Assembly (NCBI GenBank): GCA_019636035.1
Contig: JAHBYI010000003.1
Span: forward strand, 185,794 to 249,793
Direction of reading: 5' to 3'
Source of the DNA: Candidatus Paracaedibacteraceae bacterium
GTDB lineage: Bacteria; Pseudomonadota; Alphaproteobacteria; Paracaedibacterales; Paracaedibacteraceae
DNA length: 64,000 nt
The position numbers and the translations under genes were made by a program. Under the pieces are notes generated by a model that did not search any database, was not told the origin of the DNA, and saw nothing but the letters and a program-made list of their open reading frames with translations. How positions within the stretch are numbered: the stretch's first letter is position 1; every line of letters begins with the position of its first letter. This document shows positions 26,578 through 34,285 of this stretch, one piece after another.

Positions 26578-28698
26578 CTATCCTGCTTTTTTAAAGGAAT
26601 CTAGCATATTCATGATATTTTCAAGCTCCATCGTTGCCTCATAAACACGCATGAATTCTTTTTGTAACCGCGCGGTCTCTTGCTGCGCATTCTTTTCGAT
26701 TTTATCAACAATCCGTTGCTGGGTACTACTGCTCTTTGTCAGGGTGTCAATCTCAGCAAATAAACTGCCTAACTTATTATTCGTCCCCTCAGCATAGGTT
26801 TCATCTAAAACGCGGATCGTCTGAGCATCCAGAGCAGCCATACGTCCTTGAGTTACAGAAAATGTCGTTGATACGGATGCACCATCATCAACAGTTCCTG
26901 TATAATCTAAAATGAATCCTTGAAACGAATAAATATCACTTGTACCCGGAGGGTTTCCCGTAACAGTAAAGCCGGATGATGTTGCAACGACTTTTGCCAC
27001 ATAGGTAGAGCCACCAACACCAAGAGTTGCTGATAAATTACCTGAGATATCTTTGGCAATAGTCACTGAAATGGCATTTCCACCAAGATTGGCCGGAAGT
27101 TTAGTCGGTAGATTTTTCAGGCGAAAATCCGAATCATTCATCACAACCGTATTCATAAACAGTTGTTTGATATCATCATAATGGTTGTCGATTGCAGACG
27201 TTAAATCAGCCTCGCTCGTTTGTACAATTGTCCCATCGGGTTGAAACGACAAACCAAGAGACCTGAGCGATGTAATCCCCGATGTATTGGACATAATAGC
27301 ACTACCCGGAACACCCCCCGTCAGCGATGCCTTGAGGGATAAGATTGTATCTCGAACAAAATTATTCCCATATAAATCCGCTCCTTCGCCTGCACCTTGA
27401 GGAATCCCATTGATTACCTTTGCTTTGGTTTGATCATTGTAGAATTGCACCAAATCATTATAGTTTTGAACAAACGAATTCAAATTCACAAAAAAAGCAC
27501 TTTTATCGTCTGCAACAACCGCATTAACTATTGTCGATGACGTTGACCTAAGGTCTAAGGTCACCCCCGTTAAAACATCAGAAATTGTGTTGCTTCGTTT
27601 TTTATAGGATGTACCATCCACAACAAGCTTAGAACATAGATCATTAAAATCCGTAATCGGTTGATCCAACCCTAGCGCATCCACAGCCCCAGCTGTATCA
27701 CTGACGTCAATGGTTCCGGAAGCAGCCTCTAATTTCAATTGGTACTTACTCGGTAGACCATACCCCAGCATATCATAACTAGCGGTGATGCCTGTTGTTC
27801 CGGTCTGAGCATTAATCTGATTTATAATATCAGACAAAGATTCCGTTCCCGTCAGGATTAAGGTTGCACTTGTACCGCTCTGCACACCAAATGTGAAATC
27901 CCCTGTTAGATTAAGTGCTGTCGATTCATCCGTTGCCGTTACAACACCGCACAACACATTTGTTGTTGCTGTTGAAATGCCCAGATCGGCAAGGGGTGTC
28001 CCACTCGTATTGGATAGAATGATCGGCGCACCACTCGCCTGAGCCTTTAATTTTAATTCGTACGTACTGGTCGAGCCAATTGTGACCAATGAAACATCAG
28101 CAATAACTTTTGTATCCGATTGAACATTATTGATGGCTAATTGAATATCCGATAACGACATATCTGATGTGATATTAATTGTTTTATTCGTCCCGAGCGG
28201 TGTCCCTATCTCAAAACTTCCTGTAATATTAAGTGCCGTCCCCATCGCTGTCGTTTGGATGGATCCCCGTTTTAAATCATAGGTTGCCAATTGGTCAACC
28301 CGCACTGAAAATGGACCATTACTCGCTGTATCAAAGGCCGTCAGACCAACAATACTATCGGATCCTGTTGTCATTGATTGAATCGTATGCGCGTTAAATG
28401 CTGTTGGGTTTATTGTTTTTTGGGTCGATGAAATTCGATTAGCCATGGTGGCCGCTGAATCTTGTAGTGTTTTAATTTTTGTCTGAAAGGTTGTCAAAGC
28501 TGACAGAACTTTTGTGTTTTTATCAATTTTATCCTGATAAATTTTCTCTTCAGCTTTACGAGCATCTTTTATGGCACCGATATATTCTTCGATATCAATA
28601 CCGGCAACTTTTTGTGAAACTCTTGGTGTGCGTGATCCTTCGTCAACAACGACGCGACCCAGCCCCATTCCATAATCACTTTTCACGCTGTTTACCAT
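26578..28698 (-). CDS. fliD: FliD, flagellar filament cap
   Basis: 706 residues. The N-terminal part contains the FliD_N pattern (GIDIEEYIGAIKDARKAEEK, about 34-53) followed by heptad-rich helix and then large Ser/Thr/Gly/Asp-rich beta domains with repeated FliD-type hook-IN motifs (SLSDIQLAINN and SLSDIINQINA). The C-terminal FliD_C coiled coil ends in MELENIMNMLDSFKKAG. It caps the growing filament and is needed for flagellin polymerisation. At 706 residues it is longer than the usual 450-500, with the excess in the central surface-exposed domains. A 30-residue N-terminal extension precedes the canonical start region. Confidence 0.9.
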   Translation of the reverse strand: MVNSVKSDYGMGLGRVVVDEGSRTPRVSQKVAGIDIEEYIGAIKDARKAEEKIYQDKIDKNTKVLSALTTFQTKIKTLQDSAATMANRISSTQKTINPTAFNAHTIQSMTTGSDSIVGLTAFDTASNGPFSVRVDQLATYDLKRGSIQTTAMGTALNITGSFEIGTPLGTNKTINITSDMSLSDIQLAINNVQSDTKVIADVSLVTIGSTSTYELKLKAQASGAPIILSNTSGTPLADLGISTATTNVLCGVVTATDESTALNLTGDFTFGVQSGTSATLILTGTESLSDIINQINAQTGTTGITASYDMLGYGLPSKYQLKLEAASGTIDVSDTAGAVDALGLDQPITDFNDLCSKLVVDGTSYKKRSNTISDVLTGVTLDLRSTSSTIVNAVVADDKSAFFVNLNSFVQNYNDLVQFYNDQTKAKVINGIPQGAGEGADLYGNNFVRDTILSLKASLTGGVPGSAIMSNTSGITSLRSLGLSFQPDGTIVQTSEADLTSAIDNHYDDIKQLFMNTVVMNDSDFRLKNLPTKLPANLGGNAISVTIAKDISGNLSATLGVGGSTYVAKVVATSSGFTVTGNPPGTSDIYSFQGFILDYTGTVDDGASVSTTFSVTQGRMAALDAQTIRVLDETYAEGTNNKLGSLFAEIDTLTKSSSTQQRIVDKIEKNAQQETARLQKEFMRVYEATMELENIMNMLDSFKKAG

Positions 28699-28719
28699 AA
28701 AATCCCCTTAAAGAAAGTA

Positions 28720-28745
28720 GTGAGAGGGAATAAATCCCCTCTCAC
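28720..28745 (-). terminator. Hairpin between flagellin and fliD
   Basis: GTGAGAGGG (28720-28728) is the inverse of CCCTCTCAC (28737-28745). On the - strand the hairpin lies 7 bp after the flagellin stop and 21 bp before the fliD start, followed by a T/C-rich stretch without a proper T run. It could partly terminate or stabilise the abundant flagellin mRNA, letting less transcript enter fliD-fliS. Confidence 0.5.
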
Positions 28746-28752
28746 CCATCTA

Positions 28753-30243
28753 TTAGCGCAATTGTTGTACCATAGATGTTAGGTTTGATTGCTCATTCAG
28801 TGCTTGTGTAAACACAGAACTTGCAACACCGGCCAACCCTTTGAAGCGCTGAAGCGTCAACATGGACTCTGCAATGTTCGCGTCAATAAAGGTTGAACGT
28901 GCAGCAGATTGGTTTTGAATGCTGATCTTAAGTGTATCAGCCATGAAACCAAGCTGAGCAGCCTTACCACCGAGTTCAGCAATCATCGCACCAACTTGAT
29001 CCTGAGCACCATCGATCAAGAGAGATGCAGATTGTGCATTCCCCATTGTCAAGATATTCAAACCTGAAAGACCAAGAGCTGATGTTGTCGCCCCTAGGAA
29101 AGTAACATCCAACATATCAGAAGCTTTTTCACCATATTGGAAAGCTTGTGAAATAGATGTTCCTTCAGCAACGCTAAAGGTCTCCTGAGCCAGGTTAGCT
29201 GTACCATTAAATGCGTTCAATGTTAGGTTAATACCATTTGAGAACGATATTGTTGTTGTCATGCTGGTTGATGCAGCAACAGTAGACGTATAGTATTCAT
29301 TTCCATTGGATACACGGAATGTTACTTCCTTGCTCGTCGCATCATAAGATGAGCTAAGAGCCCACTTACCGGCAGCCGTACCTGAACCGGAATTGAACGT
29401 TAACGAACCACCTGTAACAGCAGCATCGTTTGTGCTCAAAGATACGAATGATGCACGTGTTGCACCAACGCCAATTCCAAGCAATGTACGAAGGCTTGAT
29501 TGGAATGTAGCAGCGTCAGTAATTCCTGAAACAGCAGCATCATAGGTAAAGCTGATGGATGATGAAGGATCACCAACCGATGTCAAGGTTAACAAAGCAC
29601 CGGCAACAGGAGCAGCAACTGTACCTTTGAAGATTTTTCCGTCACCGAGGTCAACAGAAACATTATACAAAGAACCATTTGCAACAACGGTTGCATCATT
29701 GGCAAAACCATCAATATTACCTTGGGTGTTTACTGCGTTCATCACGTTTGTAAACGCGTTTGCAACAGCAACAAGACCTGTTGCAGCTTCAGCCACAGCA
29801 CCGCTGTGTGTTGCTGCACCAGCACCACCTGTAAACAATGATATGCCACCCCAACGAGCGTTGGTTGCGTTAACATCAACCTGATTGAGCAACTGTTGGA
29901 ATTCTTCGTTCATCATTTTACGTTCAGAATCACCGACCGTATTGGTGTTAGCCTTAACTGTCAATTCCTTTAAGCGGGTCAGAACATCTTGGGTTGCACC
30001 AAGAGCACCTGTCGCCATCTGGATCATGGCTGTAGCTTGCGCAACGTTGTTGCTTGCTTGACCAAGAGATTGAACGTTAGCCGTCAAACGATAACCAACA
30101 GCAGAAGATGCCGGATCGTATGATGGGTTAGATGCACGAGAACCAGAAGCCAATTCTTCTGTTGCACGTGTTGCTTTATCTGTGTTGACTTCAAGATACC
30201 TCTTGGCTGCGTTTGCACCAAGGTTTGTAGCAGCTGAAACCAT
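28753..30243 (-). CDS. fliC: Flagellin
   Basis: 496 residues. The conserved N-terminal D0/D1 helices include ATRATEELASGSRASNPSYD (about 23-42) and RLTANVQSLGQASNNVAQA. The C-terminal D1/D0 helices include RSTFIDANIAESMLTLQRFK and end in NLTSMVQQLR. The central region (about 150-400) is variable, Ala/Ser/Thr/Gly rich and surface-exposed. The alphaproteobacterial type has the short LSSG-like motif replaced by ELASGS. It is the filament subunit, exported by the flagellar type III system. A sigma-54 promoter lies 86 bp upstream and AGAGG precedes the ATG. The fliD and fliS genes follow. Confidence 0.96.
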   Translation of the reverse strand: MVSAATNLGANAAKRYLEVNTDKATRATEELASGSRASNPSYDPASSAVGYRLTANVQSLGQASNNVAQATAMIQMATGALGATQDVLTRLKELTVKANTNTVGDSERKMMNEEFQQLLNQVDVNATNARWGGISLFTGGAGAATHSGAVAEAATGLVAVANAFTNVMNAVNTQGNIDGFANDATVVANGSLYNVSVDLGDGKIFKGTVAAPVAGALLTLTSVGDPSSSISFTYDAAVSGITDAATFQSSLRTLLGIGVGATRASFVSLSTNDAAVTGGSLTFNSGSGTAAGKWALSSSYDATSKEVTFRVSNGNEYYTSTVAASTSMTTTISFSNGINLTLNAFNGTANLAQETFSVAEGTSISQAFQYGEKASDMLDVTFLGATTSALGLSGLNILTMGNAQSASLLIDGAQDQVGAMIAELGGKAAQLGFMADTLKISIQNQSAARSTFIDANIAESMLTLQRFKGLAGVASSVFTQALNEQSNLTSMVQQLR

Positions 30244-30328
30244 TTTTTACCTCTTTTCACTTCCTGTGATTAAAACTGCCCATGACCACCACGGTCACAA
30301 GCCGGACTACCTGTCCGTGCTCAAAGGT

Positions 30329-30344
30329 AGCAAGAGGTATGCCA
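30329..30344 (-). promoter_or_regulatory. Sigma-54 promoter of flagellin
   Basis: On the - strand the sequence reads TGGCAT-ACCTC-TTGCT. The GG (-24) and GC (-12) pairs are separated by exactly ten bases, and ten or more of the TGGCAC-N5-TTGCW positions match. Transcription would begin near 30318, giving a leader of about 75 bases. Late flagellar genes of many alphaproteobacteria use sigma-54. The 30244-30554 gap holds no supported gene. Confidence 0.85.
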
Positions 30345-30554
30345 AGTTATACGTTGATTCGCAAAGGAGGCAAAAGGATATAAAAACATCCGGAAGAAGA
30401 GAACACACAGGTTATAGCTAGAGCCATTTAATACGGGGATATACTTAATAAATAGGATTTTTTTCCTAGCACTAGGCAAATTTTTCCTCTCATCAAAGAA
30501 GAAACGATTTTTTAAGTAAAAAGATTATATCTTATTTTGAAAGGATTTATTTCA

Positions 30555-31931
30555 ATGAAAAGAATAATATATCTCGGGCTTTTATTAAGTATTTTCGCCA
30601 CATTGATTGCGGGCATGATTTATCTTATCCCCAATCCCAATCATCTGTTTTGGTTGAAAAAAAGCATCGAAATCTTGTTACTCACGTTTGCAACATGGGT
30701 ACCCCTTAGGTTGCTCAATCGATTTATCTGGCCGGCCATCCGCGAAAGTTTTGCCATTCGCATTTCTCATTTATTTGTTGTTATGTTGAATTTATTTTTT
30801 GTTGTTGGGTTATTTTTTGCAATCACAATCGGAATTTTAGATGTTCCGCCTGTATCAATGCTCACAGCAAGTGGCCTTGTTACAGCAGGCCTAGCCATCG
30901 CCCTACAAGGGATAATCGGTGATATTGCAGCCTCGATTATCATTGATCTTGACCGTCTTTATAAAATCGGAGATTGGATCCGAATTGATGACTCTACCGA
31001 GGGAAAAGTAGTGGATATCGGCTGGCGTCATACTGAAATTGCAACGTTAAAGAATGAACGGCTGATCATTAATAATGGCAGGATGTTAACCACATCGTTT
31101 CATAATCTTGGTCAACCGCCAAGCTGGGCTGTTGATGAATTTTTCATTTCGGTAGGGCACGACATCCCATCCCACCGCGTTCAGCGTATCGTTGAAACGG
31201 CCTTACAAAAACACCCCAAATCATCAAAATATTATGCTCAGGTTCTAGCGCGAACCCTTGATCCCAGTGGTGTCAATTATTGCGTTCGGTACGGCTTAGA
31301 CAATCAAGATCAGCGTTGGCAAACTCGGCATAGTGTTATTGAGGCTTTACGAACAGAACTTCATGCTCATGGCCTGCGTATTTCCGAAGGTCTTGGTGAA
31401 TATGGCATCTTTCGTGGCAATCAACCTCTGGTCGAACAAGAACATCAAGATGTTGCGCTTTTGCTGTCACAAAGTGAACTGCTCAAAGGATTAAGTCCTT
31501 GTGATTTAAACCATATCGGTAACATCGCACACCAACTTATTCTTCCGGCAAACGTCCAAATCATCCATGCGGGTGACCTCGACCAAACGCTTTATTTAAT
31601 TGGCGAAGGAACCGTTGAGATTGTCCTACCCAACGGTGATACCAGATTGTTGCACAGCCTTGATTATTTTGGTGAACAAAGTTTCCTCATTGGCGACTCT
31701 CGGAATGCCGATGTTTACAGTAAAACACCTGTGATTTTGTACAAATTCCCCAAAGAATCTTTCAGTCAGATTCTCAAAAACAAACACACTATTTTAAGAT
31801 CGATGATCGATGTCATGACCTACCGTTCACGAGATCTAGAGACAGCAATCCAAGCATCAAAACAAAGAAACCCAACAGAATCGTGGGAAGAGATTCTTAA
31901 GCGTACAGTAGCTGAATTCTTTAAAACATAA
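30555..31931 (+). CDS. MscS-type channel with cyclic-nucleotide-binding domain
   Basis: About 458 residues. Four hydrophobic segments span about 1-125. The pore-lining helix is followed by the MscS beta-domain signature (GLAIALQGIIGDIAASII, then IGDWIRIDD and ERLIINNGRML). From about residue 305 a cyclic-nucleotide-binding (CRP-like) domain appears, with LSPCDLNHIGNIAHQ and a phosphate-binding-cassette-like LDYFGEQSFLIGDSRNADV. The cassette has the FGE-x-(6-10)-R-(A/T) form. This is a bacterial CNG-type mechanosensitive channel, probably gated or modulated by a cyclic nucleotide. ATG 30555 (nine bases after AAGGA) is preferred over the upstream TTG at 30537. It converges with lepB. Confidence 0.9.
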   Translation: MKRIIYLGLLLSIFATLIAGMIYLIPNPNHLFWLKKSIEILLLTFATWVPLRLLNRFIWPAIRESFAIRISHLFVVMLNLFFVVGLFFAITIGILDVPPVSMLTASGLVTAGLAIALQGIIGDIAASIIIDLDRLYKIGDWIRIDDSTEGKVVDIGWRHTEIATLKNERLIINNGRMLTTSFHNLGQPPSWAVDEFFISVGHDIPSHRVQRIVETALQKHPKSSKYYAQVLARTLDPSGVNYCVRYGLDNQDQRWQTRHSVIEALRTELHAHGLRISEGLGEYGIFRGNQPLVEQEHQDVALLLSQSELLKGLSPCDLNHIGNIAHQLILPANVQIIHAGDLDQTLYLIGEGTVEIVLPNGDTRLLHSLDYFGEQSFLIGDSRNADVYSKTPVILYKFPKESFSQILKNKHTILRSMIDVMTYRSRDLETAIQASKQRNPTESWEEILKRTVAEFFKT

Positions 31932-31957
31932 TGATACAGTCAAACAAAACTAAGACC

Positions 31958-32737
31958 TTATTCGATCGTTGTCATGATGCGATTGACGCGAATGCCGGGG
32001 ATCCAAGCTAAAACATCATACCAACGGGCATCAGTCGAGAAAAACACGAGACGTGCCGGCCCTAAGAAATGATCTTCGGGGATGAAGCCAAGTTCCTTCA
32101 TATAGCGACTGTCTTGTGAACGATGACGATTATCGCCCATCACAAAGTAATGCCCTTCGGGAACGGTATACTCCGGCGTATTATCAGCAGGATGAACACC
32201 CGCCGGGTAAAGCATCAGGATATCGTGGGTTTTACCGTTGGGCATCGTCTCTTTAAAACGATTATAAACTGTCACAGAATCATCACGCGCATCATGTAGC
32301 GTGAAATCGTCCAGGCGTTCTAACTTACAAGCTTCGCCATTGACGTGCAAAATCCCGTCTTTGACCTGAACCTTATCACCCGGCAATCCAACAACACGTT
32401 TAATATAGTCCATGGAATTATCCCAAACAATGGTCATCCGCATCAAAATATTTTCAGTTTTACCAACGGGGGCGCGGAATACAGCAACTTGGCCAAGACT
32501 TGGTTTTTCACGTTCCATCATTCGACCATCGAATAAAGAAGGGGCAAATGGAAATGAATATTTGCTGTAACCATAAGTATACTTTGTGACGAACAAGAAA
32601 TCACCGATCATTAATGTCGGATACATGGATCCAGACGGAATAACAAAAGGTTGAAACAAGAATGTCCGAATCACCAAGGCTATGGCTAACGCTCCCAGCG
32701 TTCCTTTTGTTTCTTTGATAATACGATCCTTGTCCAT
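31958..32737 (-). CDS. lepB: Signal peptidase I
   Basis: 259 residues, one N-terminal membrane helix (about 10-30). The catalytic Ser is in IPSGSMYPTLMIGDF (about 35-49). The catalytic Lys is in DYIKRVVGLPGDKV (about 110-123), and the box E motif is MGDNRHRSQDSRY (about 196-208). It removes Sec and Tat signal peptides in the periplasm and so processes the many exported proteins in this window. It lies 11 bp downstream of dnaB on the same strand. Confidence 0.96.
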   Translation of the reverse strand: MDKDRIIKETKGTLGALAIALVIRTFLFQPFVIPSGSMYPTLMIGDFLFVTKYTYGYSKYSFPFAPSLFDGRMMEREKPSLGQVAVFRAPVGKTENILMRMTIVWDNSMDYIKRVVGLPGDKVQVKDGILHVNGEACKLERLDDFTLHDARDDSVTVYNRFKETMPNGKTHDILMLYPAGVHPADNTPEYTVPEGHYFVMGDNRHRSQDSRYMKELGFIPEDHFLGPARLVFFSTDARWYDVLAWIPGIRVNRIMTTIE

Positions 32738-32748
32738 TTCACCCTCTT

Positions 32749-34209
32749 TTACATGTAATTTTCTGTTAAATTGCCAAATCTGGTCAAAGCCCCGTCGAAA
32801 TAAAGCTTCACAGTCCCAACAGGACCATGACGCTGTTTGGCAATAATAACTTCTGCTTGTTTATAAACTTTATTCATTTCTTCTTGCCATTGCAAATATT
32901 TATCTGTCCCCTCCGGCGGTCGGCGACGTTCCAGATAATATTCCTCACGATACACAAACATGACAACGTCGGCATCTTGCTCAATGGATCCTGACTCACG
33001 TAAGTCTGAAAGTTGCGGACGCTTGTCTTCTCGTTGTTCCACCTGGCGTGACAACTGAGACAAAGCAATCACAGGAACATCAAGCTCTTTGGCAATCGAT
33101 TTCAGCCCACGGGAAATATCAGAAATTTCCTGAGTCCGATTATCGCTACCACGCTTAATTCCGCCTGCTTCAATCAACTGTAGATAGTCAATGACAATTA
33201 AGCCTAAACCGTGTTGACGTTTCAGTCGTCGGCATCGGTTGCGAATCGCATTCACAGTCACCCCCGGTGTATCATCGATAAAAAGCGGAAGTTCTTGCAA
33301 AGTGCGCGTAACCTCAACAAAGCGCGGAAAATCATCCGCCTGAATATCACCACGGCGAATTTTATCGCTGGAAACCTTAGCTTCAGAGGCCAAAATACGA
33401 GAGGCCAACTGTTCTGATGACATTTCGAGAGAAAAGAAAGCAACAGGAGCCCCATTGGGGTCGTTTTCTAGCACAGCCCTTGCTGCATTAAAAGCAATAT
33501 TGGTTGCAAGAGTCGTCTTTCCCATGGACGGGCGACCCGCCAGAATCAAGAGGTCTGAGGGATGAAGACCGCCCAAATACTTGTCCATATCCATGAGACC
33601 GGTCGTCACGCCAACAATGTGAGAATCGCGCTTAAAAGCCATTTCCGCTGTATGCAAGGCATCTGTAATGGCAAGGCTAAAGGGCAGCAGCCCCCCACTC
33701 GTCTGCCCTTTGGTTGCCAAGTCAAAAAGCTGTTTTTCAGCGTGCTCAATCTGATTAACGGCTGTGGTATCAAATTCATAGGTCTTAACATTGTCGCAAA
33801 TATCTTGGCCGATTTTTAACAGCTCTCGGCGCAAGAACAGATCGTAAATAACCTTTCCATAATCCGCAGCACTACTCATGGACATGACAGAATTCGCCAA
33901 GTCAACAAGGTACGCCGCGCCACCAACCGGCTCTAGAGCCTTGTCACGGTCAAAATAATCCTTGAGCGTAATCGGATCAGCAATCTGCCCGCGTTCAATA
34001 AACCGACAAACACCTTCAAAGATTTTGCCATGAATTGCATCAGCAAAGTGAAAGGGCTTTAGATAATCCCCAACACGCTCCATCATACCGTTATCAAGCA
34101 ACAGAACGCCAAGAATCCCCTGCTCCGCTTCTAAATTGTACGGCGGGGCATCTTCATTCTTAATGGCAAGTGCTGTGTTTTGCTGGAACGGAACAACCTC
34201 TAAAGACAT
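32749..34209 (-). CDS. dnaB: Replicative DNA helicase DnaB
   Basis: A 486-residue hexameric replicative helicase. The N-terminal helical domain begins at PPYNLEAEQGILGVLLLDN. The RecA-like domain shows Walker A GRPSMGKTTLATNIAF (about 223-238), Walker B LIVIDYLQLIEAGG and the DnaB motif LSQLSRQVEQREDKRPQLSD. No intein is visible. It is followed by lepB and is divergent from the 937-residue exported protein; the CtrA-type box in the 76 bp between them could serve either gene. Confidence 0.97.
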   Translation of the reverse strand: MSLEVVPFQQNTALAIKNEDAPPYNLEAEQGILGVLLLDNGMMERVGDYLKPFHFADAIHGKIFEGVCRFIERGQIADPITLKDYFDRDKALEPVGGAAYLVDLANSVMSMSSAADYGKVIYDLFLRRELLKIGQDICDNVKTYEFDTTAVNQIEHAEKQLFDLATKGQTSGGLLPFSLAITDALHTAEMAFKRDSHIVGVTTGLMDMDKYLGGLHPSDLLILAGRPSMGKTTLATNIAFNAARAVLENDPNGAPVAFFSLEMSSEQLASRILASEAKVSSDKIRRGDIQADDFPRFVEVTRTLQELPLFIDDTPGVTVNAIRNRCRRLKRQHGLGLIVIDYLQLIEAGGIKRGSDNRTQEISDISRGLKSIAKELDVPVIALSQLSRQVEQREDKRPQLSDLRESGSIEQDADVVMFVYREEYYLERRRPPEGTDKYLQWQEEMNKVYKQAEVIIAKQRHGPVGTVKLYFDGALTRFGNLTENYM

Positions 34210-34221
34210 TTTACTCTCGAA

Positions 34222-34237
34222 TTAACCCTATCTTAAC
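34222..34237 (+). promoter_or_regulatory. CtrA-type box, perfect TTAA-N7-TTAAC
   Basis: TTAA (34222-34225), CCCTATC, TTAAC (34233-34237), ending 48 bp before the ATG of the 937-residue protein and 12 bp from the divergent dnaB start. The orientation and spacing match the other perfect boxes, so the repeat-protein gene is the likelier target. Confidence 0.6.
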
Positions 34238-34285
34238 CCGAGCATATCATACTAATAGCTAAAGAGGAAAATTTATGGATACACC

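Noticed and set aside
30182..30421. 79-residue + strand frame upstream of the MscS-type gene
   Set aside because: Begins antisense to flagellin, has no ribosome-binding site and crosses the sigma-54 promoter.
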